In this document: one piece after another, positions 10,701 to 19,820 of the stretch | How the letters are laid out: every line of letters begins with the position of its first letter | How positions within the stretch are numbered: position 1 is the stretch's first letter | From: a virus | Virus record (IMG/VR): IMGVR_UViG_3300034102_002101 | Span: 56,667 to 120,666 of that record | Strand: one strand, 5' to 3' | DNA: 64,000 bases | Notes under the pieces: generated by a model | What the model saw: only the letters and a program-made list of their open reading frames with translations | What the model was told of the DNA's origin: nothing | Database searches by the model: none | Program-made: the position numbers and the translations under genes

Positions 10701-12153
10701 TGTATGTGATGTAGTAGAATCGTACAAATACCCATATCAGTTTGATCGATACGAAGTAACGCAGGATATTTCCAGTAACAATTTATACACATCAGACTTA
10801 TCATCACAGAACATAAAGAAGGAATCTCGCTCGTTAAGTGCGTATCTTAGTCCATTAAGAAGCTCGGAAGAAATTACTGATCAGGCTATATCGAAAAACA
10901 AAATAGGAGTATACTTTTCACCAACCGATTTGTATACAAAAGATAAGATAAAATTTACATCACTAATAAAAATCGATAATCTAATAGGAGATCCAGCAAA
11001 ATCAAAATTGGTAAGGTATAAAGATCTAGAATCTTTTAAGAGAACGTTTAATAGTTATTTATATTATAATATAGACAAGAATCAATATATAAACAATATA
11101 AAAAACTTTATAGATAAGTCTCTATTCAAACAATTGAGTAAGGTTTTCCCGGAAAACGCGAATGTGACTACTGGGATCTTAATAGAATCTACGCCACTCG
11201 AAAGGACAAGAATAGAGCAACCAAATCAAGGGATCGAAAGTATACATAGATTAAAACAAGAGCTATCTATAAAACCAACGTTGGTGTCTACCCCGAACTT
11301 AAGTAAGCCGTCCGAAATCATACCAAATATAAAGGGAAAATTAACGAATAAAAACTTTTTCGAAAATGGGTTTTATGAAACTAACGACGGGCTGATAAAT
11401 CCATATGGGATCGCTACCGATTTCTCTCCGAGCGGTGGATATTTCATGATAGATGGCGATGATTACTATGTTAGTAAAGTTGATTATAAATTGAACCAAG
11501 TTCGCAAAAATAATGATGGCACAACAGGAATATCGGAGTCATTTATAACTAGACAAAAATTATCGTTTATTAAATTCCCAACATTAAGTTCGGTATTGTT
11601 TGGTGGTACGGTATCCGGTAGTTTTATTGGGTCTTCATCGGTAATTGGAATAAATACTTATCATATAAATGGGAAATTTAATGGGACTGTTTCGATTGAT
11701 AGTTCGATGCATAATTCAACAATAACTGATCAAATTATATTGTCTGGTTCGTATGTAGGAATAGATCCGGTTTCATCTTCCTTAATTTCGGACTTGGATG
11801 GGTTTAATGGTTTATTTATTACTACAGATGGTTCCGATATATATAAATGGTGCGTAAATAATTTAAGTGGTGCTTGCTTGAACGAAATGATGTATTACGA
11901 AAAACAGGCAAGATATAATAGTATATTAGCAGAATCTCCATTGACGACTAGATGGAAAAGCAAGGAAGAATTCTCCGTTTTACGAAAAAACGTCACGAAA
12001 GCAAAAGAATACAATAAACAAACAACATCAACGACGATAGAACCAACCAATGGGTTGTTAGATGGATCTTTACCATTCTATTCAGTCGGAGTAGATAGTG
12101 GTAGAGTTAAAGTATTCAATCAGAGCAGTGGTAATATTTTAAATTCGAACTAA
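7798..12153 (+). CDS. Large baseplate protein, gp7/tail-protein-I-like with LamG domain
   Basis: 1451 aa, the largest gene in the window. Near residue 661 the stretch IWSRIINTLPEILKTKGT, followed by LILACYGIP, matches the signature of tail protein I/gp7-like wedge proteins (helix, then KGTxxxIxxLIxxYGIP). Residues ~750-890 form a LamG/concanavalin-like jelly roll (WSIGTIKGSKDN, FFTIRDVSGS, GNIDEIKIW). The rest is beta-rich with many Ser/Asn/Tyr. It likely spans the wedge from inner ring to periphery and may bind a glycan. Assignment to gp7 rests on the signature, size and place after gp6. Confidence 0.65.
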   Translation: MQTYITSQSAAINYSTFITQEDINKLSLSTISPMYSDFGEFADDVIEFSIYNNYGELVSWETIYPEVSSTKYTGFYIDQNNIKNTFDAYNTYTNYSIVTTNGIRRIVFPVLSDIQKLGLSTGEYNIQYFPAKNVIGNNENGIKVSEISSSGTEISVICNDVNLSQSFTSFCKNLIPASEWTSYLIDGMDSVNIYSKFITEKDSIGLDFNAIKFFFNFKTDNEVLFFVYDIFNGVYSGKKKSNGDVSRTDIASIKTQVENYCYSLYNTPSSLDSVFLTSLDIIKNIIEIELKKISSSATNEKTVSFFYNIFTSVLLEVFGEIKKKVISKLFSPMKTCINLGNGKIFPVLNRYYVVLDDGSLKLYLKLKDSISNIISSGDIVYVTNFNTLTGIYQNISLINKNLINFNYLGGPNFNDRIKHVQTGNSGRSYNSDELNSSISSVTTINASDKINVDYRYFENFIKFSSVSSRLEVYTGKINLVENIDSSIELLSNVENSETDISLLTENKNEIIKSFDGYENFLYTNPYWFGVHTTQYGTYSISGDAPETSGSLYDRDNTESLFNNTPETIRESTESSDYVKFVNMVGHMFDNIWIYIDNFPRTKTIKNNPSGSLSPSIIGDIIESYGWECNNGNHNLELLQGLYNNSNGNSNQTLSGNERTNEIWSRIINTLPEILKTKGTLKCVELILACYGIPKNIIKIKETSTSNSDGELYHNDIIKYSPKFTKYNEYVECAWLNGCRSLELTIKYQSSDYTKNSTNRLVQCGDKWSIGTIKGSKDNGNVFFTIRDVSGSVNSLIVQNVPIFSGDNYDVLLRKYDTELITVPTRFELTVLKMENGSPSFVASEDIYLSGSFLDTFNSGSELIRFGNYNADQNNYFIGNIDEIKIWNSFIADVEFIDHSTMYDNFSTDDLSKARDNLICRMAFDTPVDLYNPTGSFYLHANNGLQNNGVEYIKMYNFREADISTKVVNVCDVVESYKYPYQFDRYEVTQDISSNNLYTSDLSSQNIKKESRSLSAYLSPLRSSEEITDQAISKNKIGVYFSPTDLYTKDKIKFTSLIKIDNLIGDPAKSKLVRYKDLESFKRTFNSYLYYNIDKNQYINNIKNFIDKSLFKQLSKVFPENANVTTGILIESTPLERTRIEQPNQGIESIHRLKQELSIKPTLVSTPNLSKPSEIIPNIKGKLTNKNFFENGFYETNDGLINPYGIATDFSPSGGYFMIDGDDYYVSKVDYKLNQVRKNNDGTTGISESFITRQKLSFIKFPTLSSVLFGGTVSGSFIGSSSVIGINTYHINGKFNGTVSIDSSMHNSTITDQIILSGSYVGIDPVSSSLISDLDGFNGLFITTDGSDIYKWCVNNLSGACLNEMMYYEKQARYNSILAESPLTTRWKSKEEFSVLRKNVTKAKEYNKQTTSTTIEPTNGLLDGSLPFYSVGVDSGRVKVFNQSSGNILNSN

Positions 12154-12154
12154 T

Positions 12155-12191
12155 TATAAATAAAGATTTTTAATATTCTTCCATATTTATT
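12155..12191 (+). promoter_or_regulatory. Late promoter region (TATAAATA and CATATTTATT)
   Basis: TATAAATA at 12155-12162 equals the classical T4 late consensus; CATATTTATT at 12182-12191 ends four bases before ATG 12196, the spacing seen at other sites of this phage. Either could be the functional element. Confidence 0.45.
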
Positions 12192-12195
12192 GCAT

Positions 12196-12825
12196 ATGGC
12201 ACAAATAGATAATAGAACAGTAACGGTAACAGCTACATTAACAAAACGAGGAAGAGAACTCCTAGCTCAAAACGGATCATTAAACATAACATCGTTCGCG
12301 CTATCCGATGATGAAATAGATTATGATATGTATCAACCTACACACCCACAGGGGTCTGCCTTTTACGATGCTGCTATAATAAATACACCAGTTCTTGAAC
12401 CATTTAGCGACGAGACACAAAACTTAAAGTACAAATTGGTTACTTTAAATTCGGGCATTACATCTATTCCTACAATAACATTAGGACAAACAGAGATCCG
12501 TGTATCTAAGACATACACCGGAGAAGTAGTTATAACCCCGTCAACCAATCCGTCATATAATACAGTTTCTGGCTATACCGCTATTTTGGCAAATAAGAGT
12601 GCTGGAACCATAATTGGTGAACTATTAAATGGTTCCAATTCATCAACAATTCCTAGCTTTTTTGGTGATACTTCATCATCTACAGCACAAACAGCAATAG
12701 GATTAAGATTTAGATTCGTTCCTAACGGATCTCTCACAACAACAACAACAACGACATTAACAATTATTGGAAATGAATCTGGTGGTAGCGTATCTATCCC
12801 TGTTACTGTTCAAATAGAAAACTAA
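12196..12825 (+). CDS. Tail/baseplate structural protein
   Basis: 209 aa. The N-terminal segment (TATLTKRGRELLAQNGSLNI, then FALSDDEIDYDMY) looks like the start of collar/fibre-connecting proteins of large phages, where a short helix is followed by a beta domain. Residues ~110-209 form an Ig-like beta-sandwich rich in Thr, with a poly-Thr run near the end. ATG 12196 is preferred to TTG 12190 because of the promoter spacing. The next gene starts four bases after the stop. Confidence 0.5.
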   Translation: MAQIDNRTVTVTATLTKRGRELLAQNGSLNITSFALSDDEIDYDMYQPTHPQGSAFYDAAIINTPVLEPFSDETQNLKYKLVTLNSGITSIPTITLGQTEIRVSKTYTGEVVITPSTNPSYNTVSGYTAILANKSAGTIIGELLNGSNSSTIPSFFGDTSSSTAQTAIGLRFRFVPNGSLTTTTTTTLTIIGNESGGSVSIPVTVQIEN

Positions 12826-12829
12826 TCTC

Positions 12830-13954
12830 ATGGCATCAGGATCATCAATTTTTAAACCTTTCGATTCCGGTGACATAGTTTCCGGAAGAGTTCAATCGTT
12901 ATCGTATGGGACATGGGCAGATGGTGCTATCTCTCAATCGAACTTCTATACCTCACCATCACAAGTAGCAAACAGTGGTAGCAGCCAATTAGAAATTGGT
13001 AACGGGGCGTACTATTGGGATGTATATAACTTAGCAAACCCAGACACAACGGTGGAATCAGAAAAGTATTTCTCTATCGCTTATGGTCACATAAATGGAA
13101 GTGGGTCTGGTACTTACGATGAAACCGTAACTAAATACTACCCGACAAAGGCTGTTTATAAACAATACAAAAACATATTGTTATCACCAGGCGATGAATA
13201 TTTTAGTTTTGCTACTGGTAGCAGTGGAGCTACACAGACCGACGACGTTTACATAATAAACTTTTCTACCGACAAAGCTAAAGATAGACTTGATTCTGGA
13301 CAATTTGAGATAACGATAGCCGGTCCTAATGGAATAATATCATTGATCGACGATAGTTCTTATCAGTTATCTACTACCGGCGTAAGAAATAAAGGAATAT
13401 ATAATTTAGTTTCTGGTTCGTTGGCTAATGGAATTTATTACGGTGGTGGACAACTTTACGAGGGGATTGGATTGATGTATCCTACTGTTGGTATATTAAT
13501 ACTAAACCCAGCAATGATCGCGACAAAAACTGGATTGCCTGTACCTATTATAAATTCGACAACAATAACGTCCGGTGGTAGTTCTGTTGGTAATCGATTT
13601 TCGTCCAATCAAGCAATATTGTTATATGGATCGCCATCTACCGCGACTACGTTCACTAATTACGGTATAGTAAAATTAGTATCCAGAACAACTGAATATG
13701 TCCCTACCAGACATTATTTCGTAAGAGTTAAGAATCAGGAGTTTAATTATTCCAATAACCCAAGTTTCGTTCAGACTGGTTCTAATGCTGGTCAATTAAA
13801 GATTGACTCTTTTATTGATGACCCAAAGGTTTATATAACCACTATTGGTTTATATGATGATCAAAACGATTTGTTAGCTGTTGCAAAATTAAGTCAACCG
13901 TTACTGAAAAGCTTCGACAGTGAAGCACTAATAAAGATCATGCTTTCGTGGTAA
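12830..13954 (+). CDS. Tail structural protein with shared C-terminal attachment motif
   Basis: 374 aa, beta-rich. The last ~40 residues (ITTIGLYDDQNDLLAVAKLS, then QPLLKSFDSEALIKI) are paralogous to the end of the next gene (TGIGLY...MVGKLGTPIKN), which suggests a common module for docking on the same baseplate or neck partner. It starts four bases after the preceding stop. Exact family not known. Confidence 0.55.
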   Translation: MASGSSIFKPFDSGDIVSGRVQSLSYGTWADGAISQSNFYTSPSQVANSGSSQLEIGNGAYYWDVYNLANPDTTVESEKYFSIAYGHINGSGSGTYDETVTKYYPTKAVYKQYKNILLSPGDEYFSFATGSSGATQTDDVYIINFSTDKAKDRLDSGQFEITIAGPNGIISLIDDSSYQLSTTGVRNKGIYNLVSGSLANGIYYGGGQLYEGIGLMYPTVGILILNPAMIATKTGLPVPIINSTTITSGGSSVGNRFSSNQAILLYGSPSTATTFTNYGIVKLVSRTTEYVPTRHYFVRVKNQEFNYSNNPSFVQTGSNAGQLKIDSFIDDPKVYITTIGLYDDQNDLLAVAKLSQPLLKSFDSEALIKIMLSW

Positions 13955-13972
13955 TTATCATGGGTACAGGAA

Positions 13973-16900
13973 ATGATAAAACAACTAAAAAAACAACAGA
14001 AATCAATAGTAGATGTCGTCACGAAAAAGGATTGGGTAGTTGACACCACAGTAAACCCAGACATTTACGTATCCAATTCTATTTTCCCAGTATTAAAAGG
14101 GAAGAAATTAAATGGGTATTTTTATCCAACATCTAGCGCATATTACGATGGTAATATCAATGGTCTTAATTGGGACGGTAGTTACGAATCGTTAATATAC
14201 AATCGGGATTATTCGATGTTCTATAAAAATGTAGGAAATCCTGCATTAAATTTTGGTGTTCTAAATTATCCGAAAGAAGTCAGGAAAATAAATGGAGAAA
14301 TAACATCTGTCCATATTCCAAAAAATAGGTACGGCGAAAGAATTATCCCGAACTCATTATATATAAAAGACTATTCCAATCCAGAATTGGTGATCGAGGT
14401 GATAGATGACGGAAATTCAAATATAATAGCAAGTGGATCGATATTAAAGACCGTAGGCAATATTACTGGATCAATAGAGATCGATGAGCTAGTCTATAAC
14501 AATCTGGTTGTATATAAAGATTCTTCTGGAAACATAATAACTAAAGCAGCCTCGATTGAATTATATAAAGCTGGACAGGAAGTTTTTATAGAAACTTCTA
14601 GCGAATCGTTCACGGCGAGAAGTAAGAGGAAGGAATATTACGATCCAACGTTCGAGAGATTCGGTGAGTCTATCGATACGTACGGAAACTACATTTTGGT
14701 ATCTAGTACGATGGACAAAGAATCATTCTCTGCTGCAAAAAATGGTACAGTTTGTTTATACACAAAAGAGAATACCACGTATAAACAAATAAAAACGTTT
14801 AAGTCTCCATTTTCACAGAAATCACTATCGTTAGAGAGTTCTGAGTATGATATTATTACTACAGAGTACGGTGACTTTATACTCTACGATGATATTGGCG
14901 AACTTTGTGGATTTTCTATCCCCACAGGATCGTCCAGACTAGATAATTATGGTATCGCTATATCTATAAACAAAAAAAATTGCGCTATTTCTAGCACTGG
15001 TTATGATAAGTGTTCAAATTCTACTTGTGAAAGTGGGTCCGGTTTAGTTTTTTGTTATAGAGAAGATAAAGGTGGTCCGGATAATTGGGGTATCATAAAC
15101 GTGCTAGAGGGAGAGAACTATACCGACAAGTTCGGACATTCCGTGTCAATTGGTGGAGATGTAATGGCCATAGGGGCACCTGGATATGGCGGAACCGGTT
15201 CCGTTTATGTATATAGACTAAAAAGATATATGTCGAGTGGGTGTGACTATATACCAACATCATCAATAATAAATTCAGCAAGCTTGTCCGATTGGTCCGG
15301 ATCATTGTTATATGGAACCGGCTCGATTGGTGGATTTGAACTAGACATCATCGATTTAAAACAAAACTTCTGGTCCCCAATAAATAGCAAATGTTTGACA
15401 ATGATATCGTCAGACTTATACGAACCAATAATATCAAATTTTTCCTTCGAATCTCTAGTCGCTGATAGCTACGATACCTCCGGATTCAATGATTTCTCGG
15501 TGGTTCCTAGTTTCGTAAGTGGTAGTTTCAGCTGGCAACTGGAAGCAATGATCGTTGGTCCACATCGTGGTAGTGGATTTGGTGGATGTGTAGAAGTAGA
15601 CGATGGAAAAATATTAATAGGGAATAACATATTATCACCATCATCAAGTGCTTGGTTATACGTTTCTAGCGCTAGTTATTCCGGTAGTTGTCCAACATAT
15701 GGTTGGAAATTATCTTCTACATTAGAACGAACTGATGGCGACATATTTGAGGATCTCCCAGTCGGATTAGACGGAAAAAATAATTATAGTGGATTTGGTA
15801 ATTCTGTATCCATTCGTGGAGAATATATGTGCGTTGGTTGTCCATATGATAGATTAGTATCTGGTTATACTTTAGGAACATCAACAATATATAGATATTC
15901 AAACTTCGATAATGTGTGTGGGACGGCATCAATATACGTGAAGCCTATCCAAAAAATCATACCGATGTTGTTGGAAAGTGAGCAATCTAACTTTGGTTAC
16001 TCGTGTAATATATCGGAGAAGTACTTGGTAATAGGAGCACCAGCATCGAGGGATAAAACATTAAATACGGTAGCAATTAGTTCAGCATCAACGTTTGTTG
16101 TGCATGATTATTATTCAACTGGTTCCATCGATAGTTCGATAGGAAAGGCTTACGTATATGAATTAAAGGATAACATATTCTCTGAAGTATTACCTATGAA
16201 GTTAAACAAAGAATATGGAAACGTTAAAAAGACTTTCGGGAATAGTGTATCTATATCCAACATGAACATATTTGTTGGTGCTCCGGTAATTTCAGTACAA
16301 GATACTTCTTCCATATATTACAATAGTGGGTCATATTACGACCAACACATATTAACCAGATCATCTAGTTGGGAAAATAATAGCGGAGGGAAAATGTTTG
16401 GAGGAGTATATAATTTTGAACTAAATACAGACGAATTAATATATATTGGTAATGTATTTTACAACACAGGTACAATAATAATAACAAATACATCATCGAT
16501 ATATAAAAATATGTTGAGTGGAGTAAATGAACGTGGGTTCTACGTATCGTACAAAGGACAACATACATTACAGGAATGTGAATATATCGTAAATATAGAT
16601 GTTGGCGAATTTAACGTAAGTACTAACCCAACATCTATACGTGGAAGATATCCTGTTATAGACGTAAATTCGGATAATGCGATTGACATCAATGATATCA
16701 ATATAATAATGAAATATATAAATGGTGATGTTGCTGTTGGTGATACCGAATCTATACCATCATTACTAGAGAGTGAAAACAATAAATCGTGGTGGAAAAA
16801 TGACTTAATCATTTCTGAAGCGGAAGATGCTATAATCGCGAATAGCTTACTGATAAATTTAAATAGTGATAAATCTATACTAACAGCAACCAGATACGAT

Positions 16901-17380
16901 TATATTACCAATAACCTAATAAAAACTGGCGTATTGGATATAAATGGTGATGGTTTTGTTGATGCGTCGGATGCGAAACTACTATGGAACTATTGGTTAG
17001 GAAAATTAAGCGTAGATATTGTTGATTCATGTGTAACAGATGGATCTACACGTATATACTTGAATGATATATTAGAATATATAAAACGTATAATGGGCAG
17101 AGTTCCACCATATCCTACAAAGCAACAATCGAAATTATTATACCCAGATTCTTCCGGTTCGATTTATTCCGAGAATAATGGTGGGCTTTCAAACGAGTAC
17201 TTTAAAAATTACTCAGTAAGTTCTTCATACGATCCAACCGGTTCATATTTAAGTACGTATATAACTGGCATCGGGTTGTATGTAGGTGGTGACCTAGTGA
17301 TGGTGGGTAAATTGGGAACTCCCATAAAAAATATAATCGACTACCCTCTTAATTTTTCTATTAAGTTCGACGCTTTCTAA
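13973..17380 (+). CDS. Large tail protein: FG-GAP-like beta-propeller plus dockerin-like repeats
   Basis: 1135 aa. Seven FG-GAP-like units, each roughly FGxSVSIxxxxxxIGAP followed by a GxVYVY strand, begin near residues 229, 323, 386, 535, 606, 673 and 755, which is the number needed for an integrin-like seven-bladed propeller. Two calcium-binding repeats of dockerin type follow near residues 897 (DVNSDNAIDINDINIIMKYI) and 988 (DINGDGFVDASDAKLLWNYW). The C-terminus shares the GLY...VGKL motif of the preceding gene. It is probably a receptor-binding or decoration protein. The start codon is ATG 13973; a nearby ATG at 13960 is out of frame. Confidence 0.65.
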   Translation: MIKQLKKQQKSIVDVVTKKDWVVDTTVNPDIYVSNSIFPVLKGKKLNGYFYPTSSAYYDGNINGLNWDGSYESLIYNRDYSMFYKNVGNPALNFGVLNYPKEVRKINGEITSVHIPKNRYGERIIPNSLYIKDYSNPELVIEVIDDGNSNIIASGSILKTVGNITGSIEIDELVYNNLVVYKDSSGNIITKAASIELYKAGQEVFIETSSESFTARSKRKEYYDPTFERFGESIDTYGNYILVSSTMDKESFSAAKNGTVCLYTKENTTYKQIKTFKSPFSQKSLSLESSEYDIITTEYGDFILYDDIGELCGFSIPTGSSRLDNYGIAISINKKNCAISSTGYDKCSNSTCESGSGLVFCYREDKGGPDNWGIINVLEGENYTDKFGHSVSIGGDVMAIGAPGYGGTGSVYVYRLKRYMSSGCDYIPTSSIINSASLSDWSGSLLYGTGSIGGFELDIIDLKQNFWSPINSKCLTMISSDLYEPIISNFSFESLVADSYDTSGFNDFSVVPSFVSGSFSWQLEAMIVGPHRGSGFGGCVEVDDGKILIGNNILSPSSSAWLYVSSASYSGSCPTYGWKLSSTLERTDGDIFEDLPVGLDGKNNYSGFGNSVSIRGEYMCVGCPYDRLVSGYTLGTSTIYRYSNFDNVCGTASIYVKPIQKIIPMLLESEQSNFGYSCNISEKYLVIGAPASRDKTLNTVAISSASTFVVHDYYSTGSIDSSIGKAYVYELKDNIFSEVLPMKLNKEYGNVKKTFGNSVSISNMNIFVGAPVISVQDTSSIYYNSGSYYDQHILTRSSSWENNSGGKMFGGVYNFELNTDELIYIGNVFYNTGTIIITNTSSIYKNMLSGVNERGFYVSYKGQHTLQECEYIVNIDVGEFNVSTNPTSIRGRYPVIDVNSDNAIDINDINIIMKYINGDVAVGDTESIPSLLESENNKSWWKNDLIISEAEDAIIANSLLINLNSDKSILTATRYDYITNNLIKTGVLDINGDGFVDASDAKLLWNYWLGKLSVDIVDSCVTDGSTRIYLNDILEYIKRIMGRVPPYPTKQQSKLLYPDSSGSIYSENNGGLSNEYFKNYSVSSSYDPTGSYLSTYITGIGLYVGGDLVMVGKLGTPIKNIIDYPLNFSIKFDAF

Positions 17381-17388
17381 TATTATTT

Positions 17389-17398
17389 AATATTTATA
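17389..17398 (+). promoter_or_regulatory. Putative late promoter motif AATATTTATA
   Basis: The motif ends five bases before ATG 17404, following the common spacing. Confidence 0.5.
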
Positions 17399-17403
17399 CC
17401 ATT

Positions 17404-17598
17404 ATGGCATCATTAAATCCAATTGTAACAGGAACATCAAAGAGACTAGAAGACCTATACACCAGTAAGAAAAAGGGAAAAATCAGAAAGCCTGCTCGTG
17501 TAAATGGTAGAGAATCATCCGTTGGAACTTTCGATGATAAGAGCCTAAACCACTCCTCTCAGGTTCTAAAGGTAGACCCAAAGAAAAGATATTCTTAA
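17404..17598 (+). CDS. Small basic protein
   Basis: 64 aa, Lys/Arg-rich (SKKKGKIRKPARVNGRES), with a late-type motif directly upstream. It sits two bases before the RuvC-like gene. The strong basic charge suits a nucleic-acid- or virion-associated peptide; the family is unknown. Confidence 0.5.
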   Translation: MASLNPIVTGTSKRLEDLYTSKKKGKIRKPARVNGRESSVGTFDDKSLNHSSQVLKVDPKKRYS

Positions 17599-17600
17599 AA

Positions 17601-18107
17601 ATGATCTCATTTGGTCTGGATGCCAGTACACGAACCGCTGGTTTTGCTATTGTCGAAGATGGAAATATATTGGAAATAGGTTGGATAGATTTATCAAAAA
17701 AAGAAACTACTAGAGATAAAATTTCTTTGGTTGTGGAATTTATTAAAAACAACAAACATTTCGACAAAATAGAGAATATTATTCTAGAAAGCGCATTATC
17801 TGGTTTTGCTGGTGGATTTACGTCGCAACAAGTGCTGATGGCGTTGGCTCGGTTTAACGGCATTTTAGAATATGTTCTAGAAGAGACATTTACAACAAAA
17901 AAGATAAAATTAATCGGTGCAATGACTGCGAGAAAAAAGATATTTGGGATGGCTCGCAAAAAAGGAATAAAGTCTAAAGTATTCGTTCGGACACAATTAG
18001 ATTTGCGATTTGACCTTTCTCTATTTTTAAAGAAAAATAAGCTCGGGAACGAGGATAAGAAGAACGAAGATGCGTTAGATGCGTTGGTTCTGGCTTTGGG
18101 ACACTAA
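17601..18107 (+). CDS. RuvC-like Holliday junction resolvase
   Basis: 168 aa with an RNase H/RuvC fold signature: FGLDASTRTAGFAIVEDG (Asp7), IILESALSG (Glu63) and NEDALDALVLAL (Asp157, Asp160) at the C-terminus, which supply the four acidic metal ligands. Such enzymes resolve branched replication and recombination intermediates before packaging; T4 uses the unrelated endonuclease VII. It follows the small basic gene after two bases and precedes the primase operon promoter. Confidence 0.75.
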   Translation: MISFGLDASTRTAGFAIVEDGNILEIGWIDLSKKETTRDKISLVVEFIKNNKHFDKIENIILESALSGFAGGFTSQQVLMALARFNGILEYVLEETFTTKKIKLIGAMTARKKIFGMARKKGIKSKVFVRTQLDLRFDLSLFLKKNKLGNEDKKNEDALDALVLALGH

Positions 18108-18113
18108 AAGGTC

Positions 18114-18141
18114 TTGACAATTCTTGTTTTGTGTGAAATCA
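18114..18141 (+). promoter_or_regulatory. Early-type promoter before primase
   Basis: TTGACA at 18114-18119, 16-bp spacer, weak AAATCA -10. The GTG start at 18149 is 35 nt from the TTG, the spacing found at other leaderless promoters here. Confidence 0.45.
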
Positions 18142-18148
18142 TTTATGA

Positions 18149-19111
18149 GTGATTCATATTCAGAATTTAAAATCTATTCTAGATAAAGCCTTCGGGGAAG
18201 TTGGTACAGAACGAAATACGGATGACGTAAAGTATCATTGCAAGGCGCATGGTTGTAACCATTCCAAACAAAAACTAGAGGTAAATCTAGTATCGGGCCA
18301 ATATCACTGTTGGGTATGTGGTTTTAAAGGTGGTGGAATCCCAAATCTAATACGTAAAGTGGGTGGAAGTGATGTATTGGTAAAATCTGCACAAGCGATA
18401 GTTGGGGAGTCGGAAAAGCGAATAAAAGTAGAAAATGCACCGGACTTCTTCGGTAACGTAACCAATAAAGATAAAACGGAACAATTGGAATTGCCGATTG
18501 ATTTTAATTACCTACGCAATAAGAGGGACAACAGAGCATGGAGAGCTTGTTATAACTACGCGAAGAGGAGAAAGTTTACGGATATCCAGATTTATAGATA
18601 TAACATGGGATATGTCGATGACAGTGAACTAAAAGATAGATTAATTGTTCCTAGTTACGATAGCGAAGGCAAATTAAATTATTATAGCGCACGCAGTTTT
18701 TTCGATGATTCATTTTTAAAATATATTAACGCGACGGTGAAATCTAGAGACTTGATCGGGTTTGAGCATCTTATTGATTTTAAACAGCCGATTAACCTAG
18801 TAGAAGGCGCATTAGACGCAATTACTTTAGGAATGAATACTATTCCACTGTTTGGCAAAAGTATACCGAATAAATTGAAACAACGGATTATCCAAGAAGA
18901 TACACCGGAAATAAGAATCATATTGGATGATGATGCTTTCGCTGATGCTATTAGACTATCGGAACGAATGATAAAATTGGGGAAAAATGTTAAGTTAGTA
19001 AAATTAGACGGAAAAGATCCGAACGTGTTGGGGAAATTTAAAACTATGGAAATTATAGACAATACAAAGAAACTTGACTTTTTTGATCTTATATCATATA
19101 AGATTAAATAA
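18149..19111 (+). CDS. 61: DNA primase (DnaG/T4 gp61-like)
   Basis: 320 aa. The N-terminus is a CHC2-type zinc ribbon (His30/Cys31, Cys36, Cys54, Cys57; the last two in YHCWVCGFKGG). The middle and C-terminal parts form a Toprim domain with NLVEGALDAITLG (Glu) and IILDDDAFAD (acidic triad). It makes RNA primers for lagging-strand synthesis with the replicative helicase. GTG 18149 is the only possible start: the codon before it is TGA, and the nearby ATG 18145 opens only a 13-codon frame. The SbcD-like gene follows after seven bases. Confidence 0.85.
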   Translation: MIHIQNLKSILDKAFGEVGTERNTDDVKYHCKAHGCNHSKQKLEVNLVSGQYHCWVCGFKGGGIPNLIRKVGGSDVLVKSAQAIVGESEKRIKVENAPDFFGNVTNKDKTEQLELPIDFNYLRNKRDNRAWRACYNYAKRRKFTDIQIYRYNMGYVDDSELKDRLIVPSYDSEGKLNYYSARSFFDDSFLKYINATVKSRDLIGFEHLIDFKQPINLVEGALDAITLGMNTIPLFGKSIPNKLKQRIIQEDTPEIRIILDDDAFADAIRLSERMIKLGKNVKLVKLDGKDPNVLGKFKTMEIIDNTKKLDFFDLISYKIK

Positions 19112-19118
19112 ATAATTT

Positions 19119-19820
19119 ATGAAAGTAACTAAACTAAAGCTACCGTTCACTAAGGTAGAAAAGATTCTACAATTTGCTGACGTACATATCAGATTAAACT
19201 CTAGACATGACGAGTACAGAAAAGTATTCGAATCATTATATACAGCATGTGAATCATTACCAGAGAATTCACTGATAGTTTGTTGTGGTGACGTACTTCA
19301 CCAAAAAGTAAACTTGTCACCGGAAGCAATTTCGTTGGTTTCTGAACTATTTGGTAAGCTATCCGCAATTAGACCATTAATAGTAATACCCGGTAATCAT
19401 GACGCACTTATAAACAATAAGTCGAGGATGGATAGTTTATCTCCTATTATACAGAATCTAAATAACGAAAATATTCATTATCTAAAGGATAGTGGACTTT
19501 ATGCTGCTGGTGATATACTATTTAATCATTTTAGCGTATTCGATGATAAGGAATCTTATATCTTGGATAAAGATATTTCCCACCAAATTAGGGTTCAGTA
19601 TAAGAAGATAGTGGGACTCTATCACGGTCCTGTATGTGGGATGACCACTGCTCTCGGTCACATAATAAATGACATAAAGGTTACACCGGATATGTTTATT
19701 GGTCAACAATTTGCGCTACTTGGAGATATACATTCTCAACAAAATGTTTATATTGAAAAGGACATATTAGACGGTGAGATAGAAGATTATAAAAAACAAG
19801 GATGGGAAGAGAAACTATGA
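19119..19820 (+). CDS. 47: SbcD/gp47-like nuclease, phosphoesterase domain only (split gene)
   Basis: 233 aa covering the calcineurin-like metallophosphoesterase domain: QFADVHIR (Asp21, His23), CCGDVLH (Asp58), PGNHD (Asn93-Asp95), LYHGPV and LLGDIHSQ. T4 gp47 and bacterial SbcD continue with a capping domain, but this protein stops right after the last metal motif. The missing part (GSIVAQNHSEPIHGHGY...) is found two genes downstream, fused to SbcC/gp46. The stop overlaps the next gene's start as ATGA. It is expected to work with the SbcC-like ATPase in recombination and end processing. Confidence 0.8.
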   Translation: MKVTKLKLPFTKVEKILQFADVHIRLNSRHDEYRKVFESLYTACESLPENSLIVCCGDVLHQKVNLSPEAISLVSELFGKLSAIRPLIVIPGNHDALINNKSRMDSLSPIIQNLNNENIHYLKDSGLYAAGDILFNHFSVFDDKESYILDKDISHQIRVQYKKIVGLYHGPVCGMTTALGHIINDIKVTPDMFIGQQFALLGDIHSQQNVYIEKDILDGEIEDYKKQGWEEKL

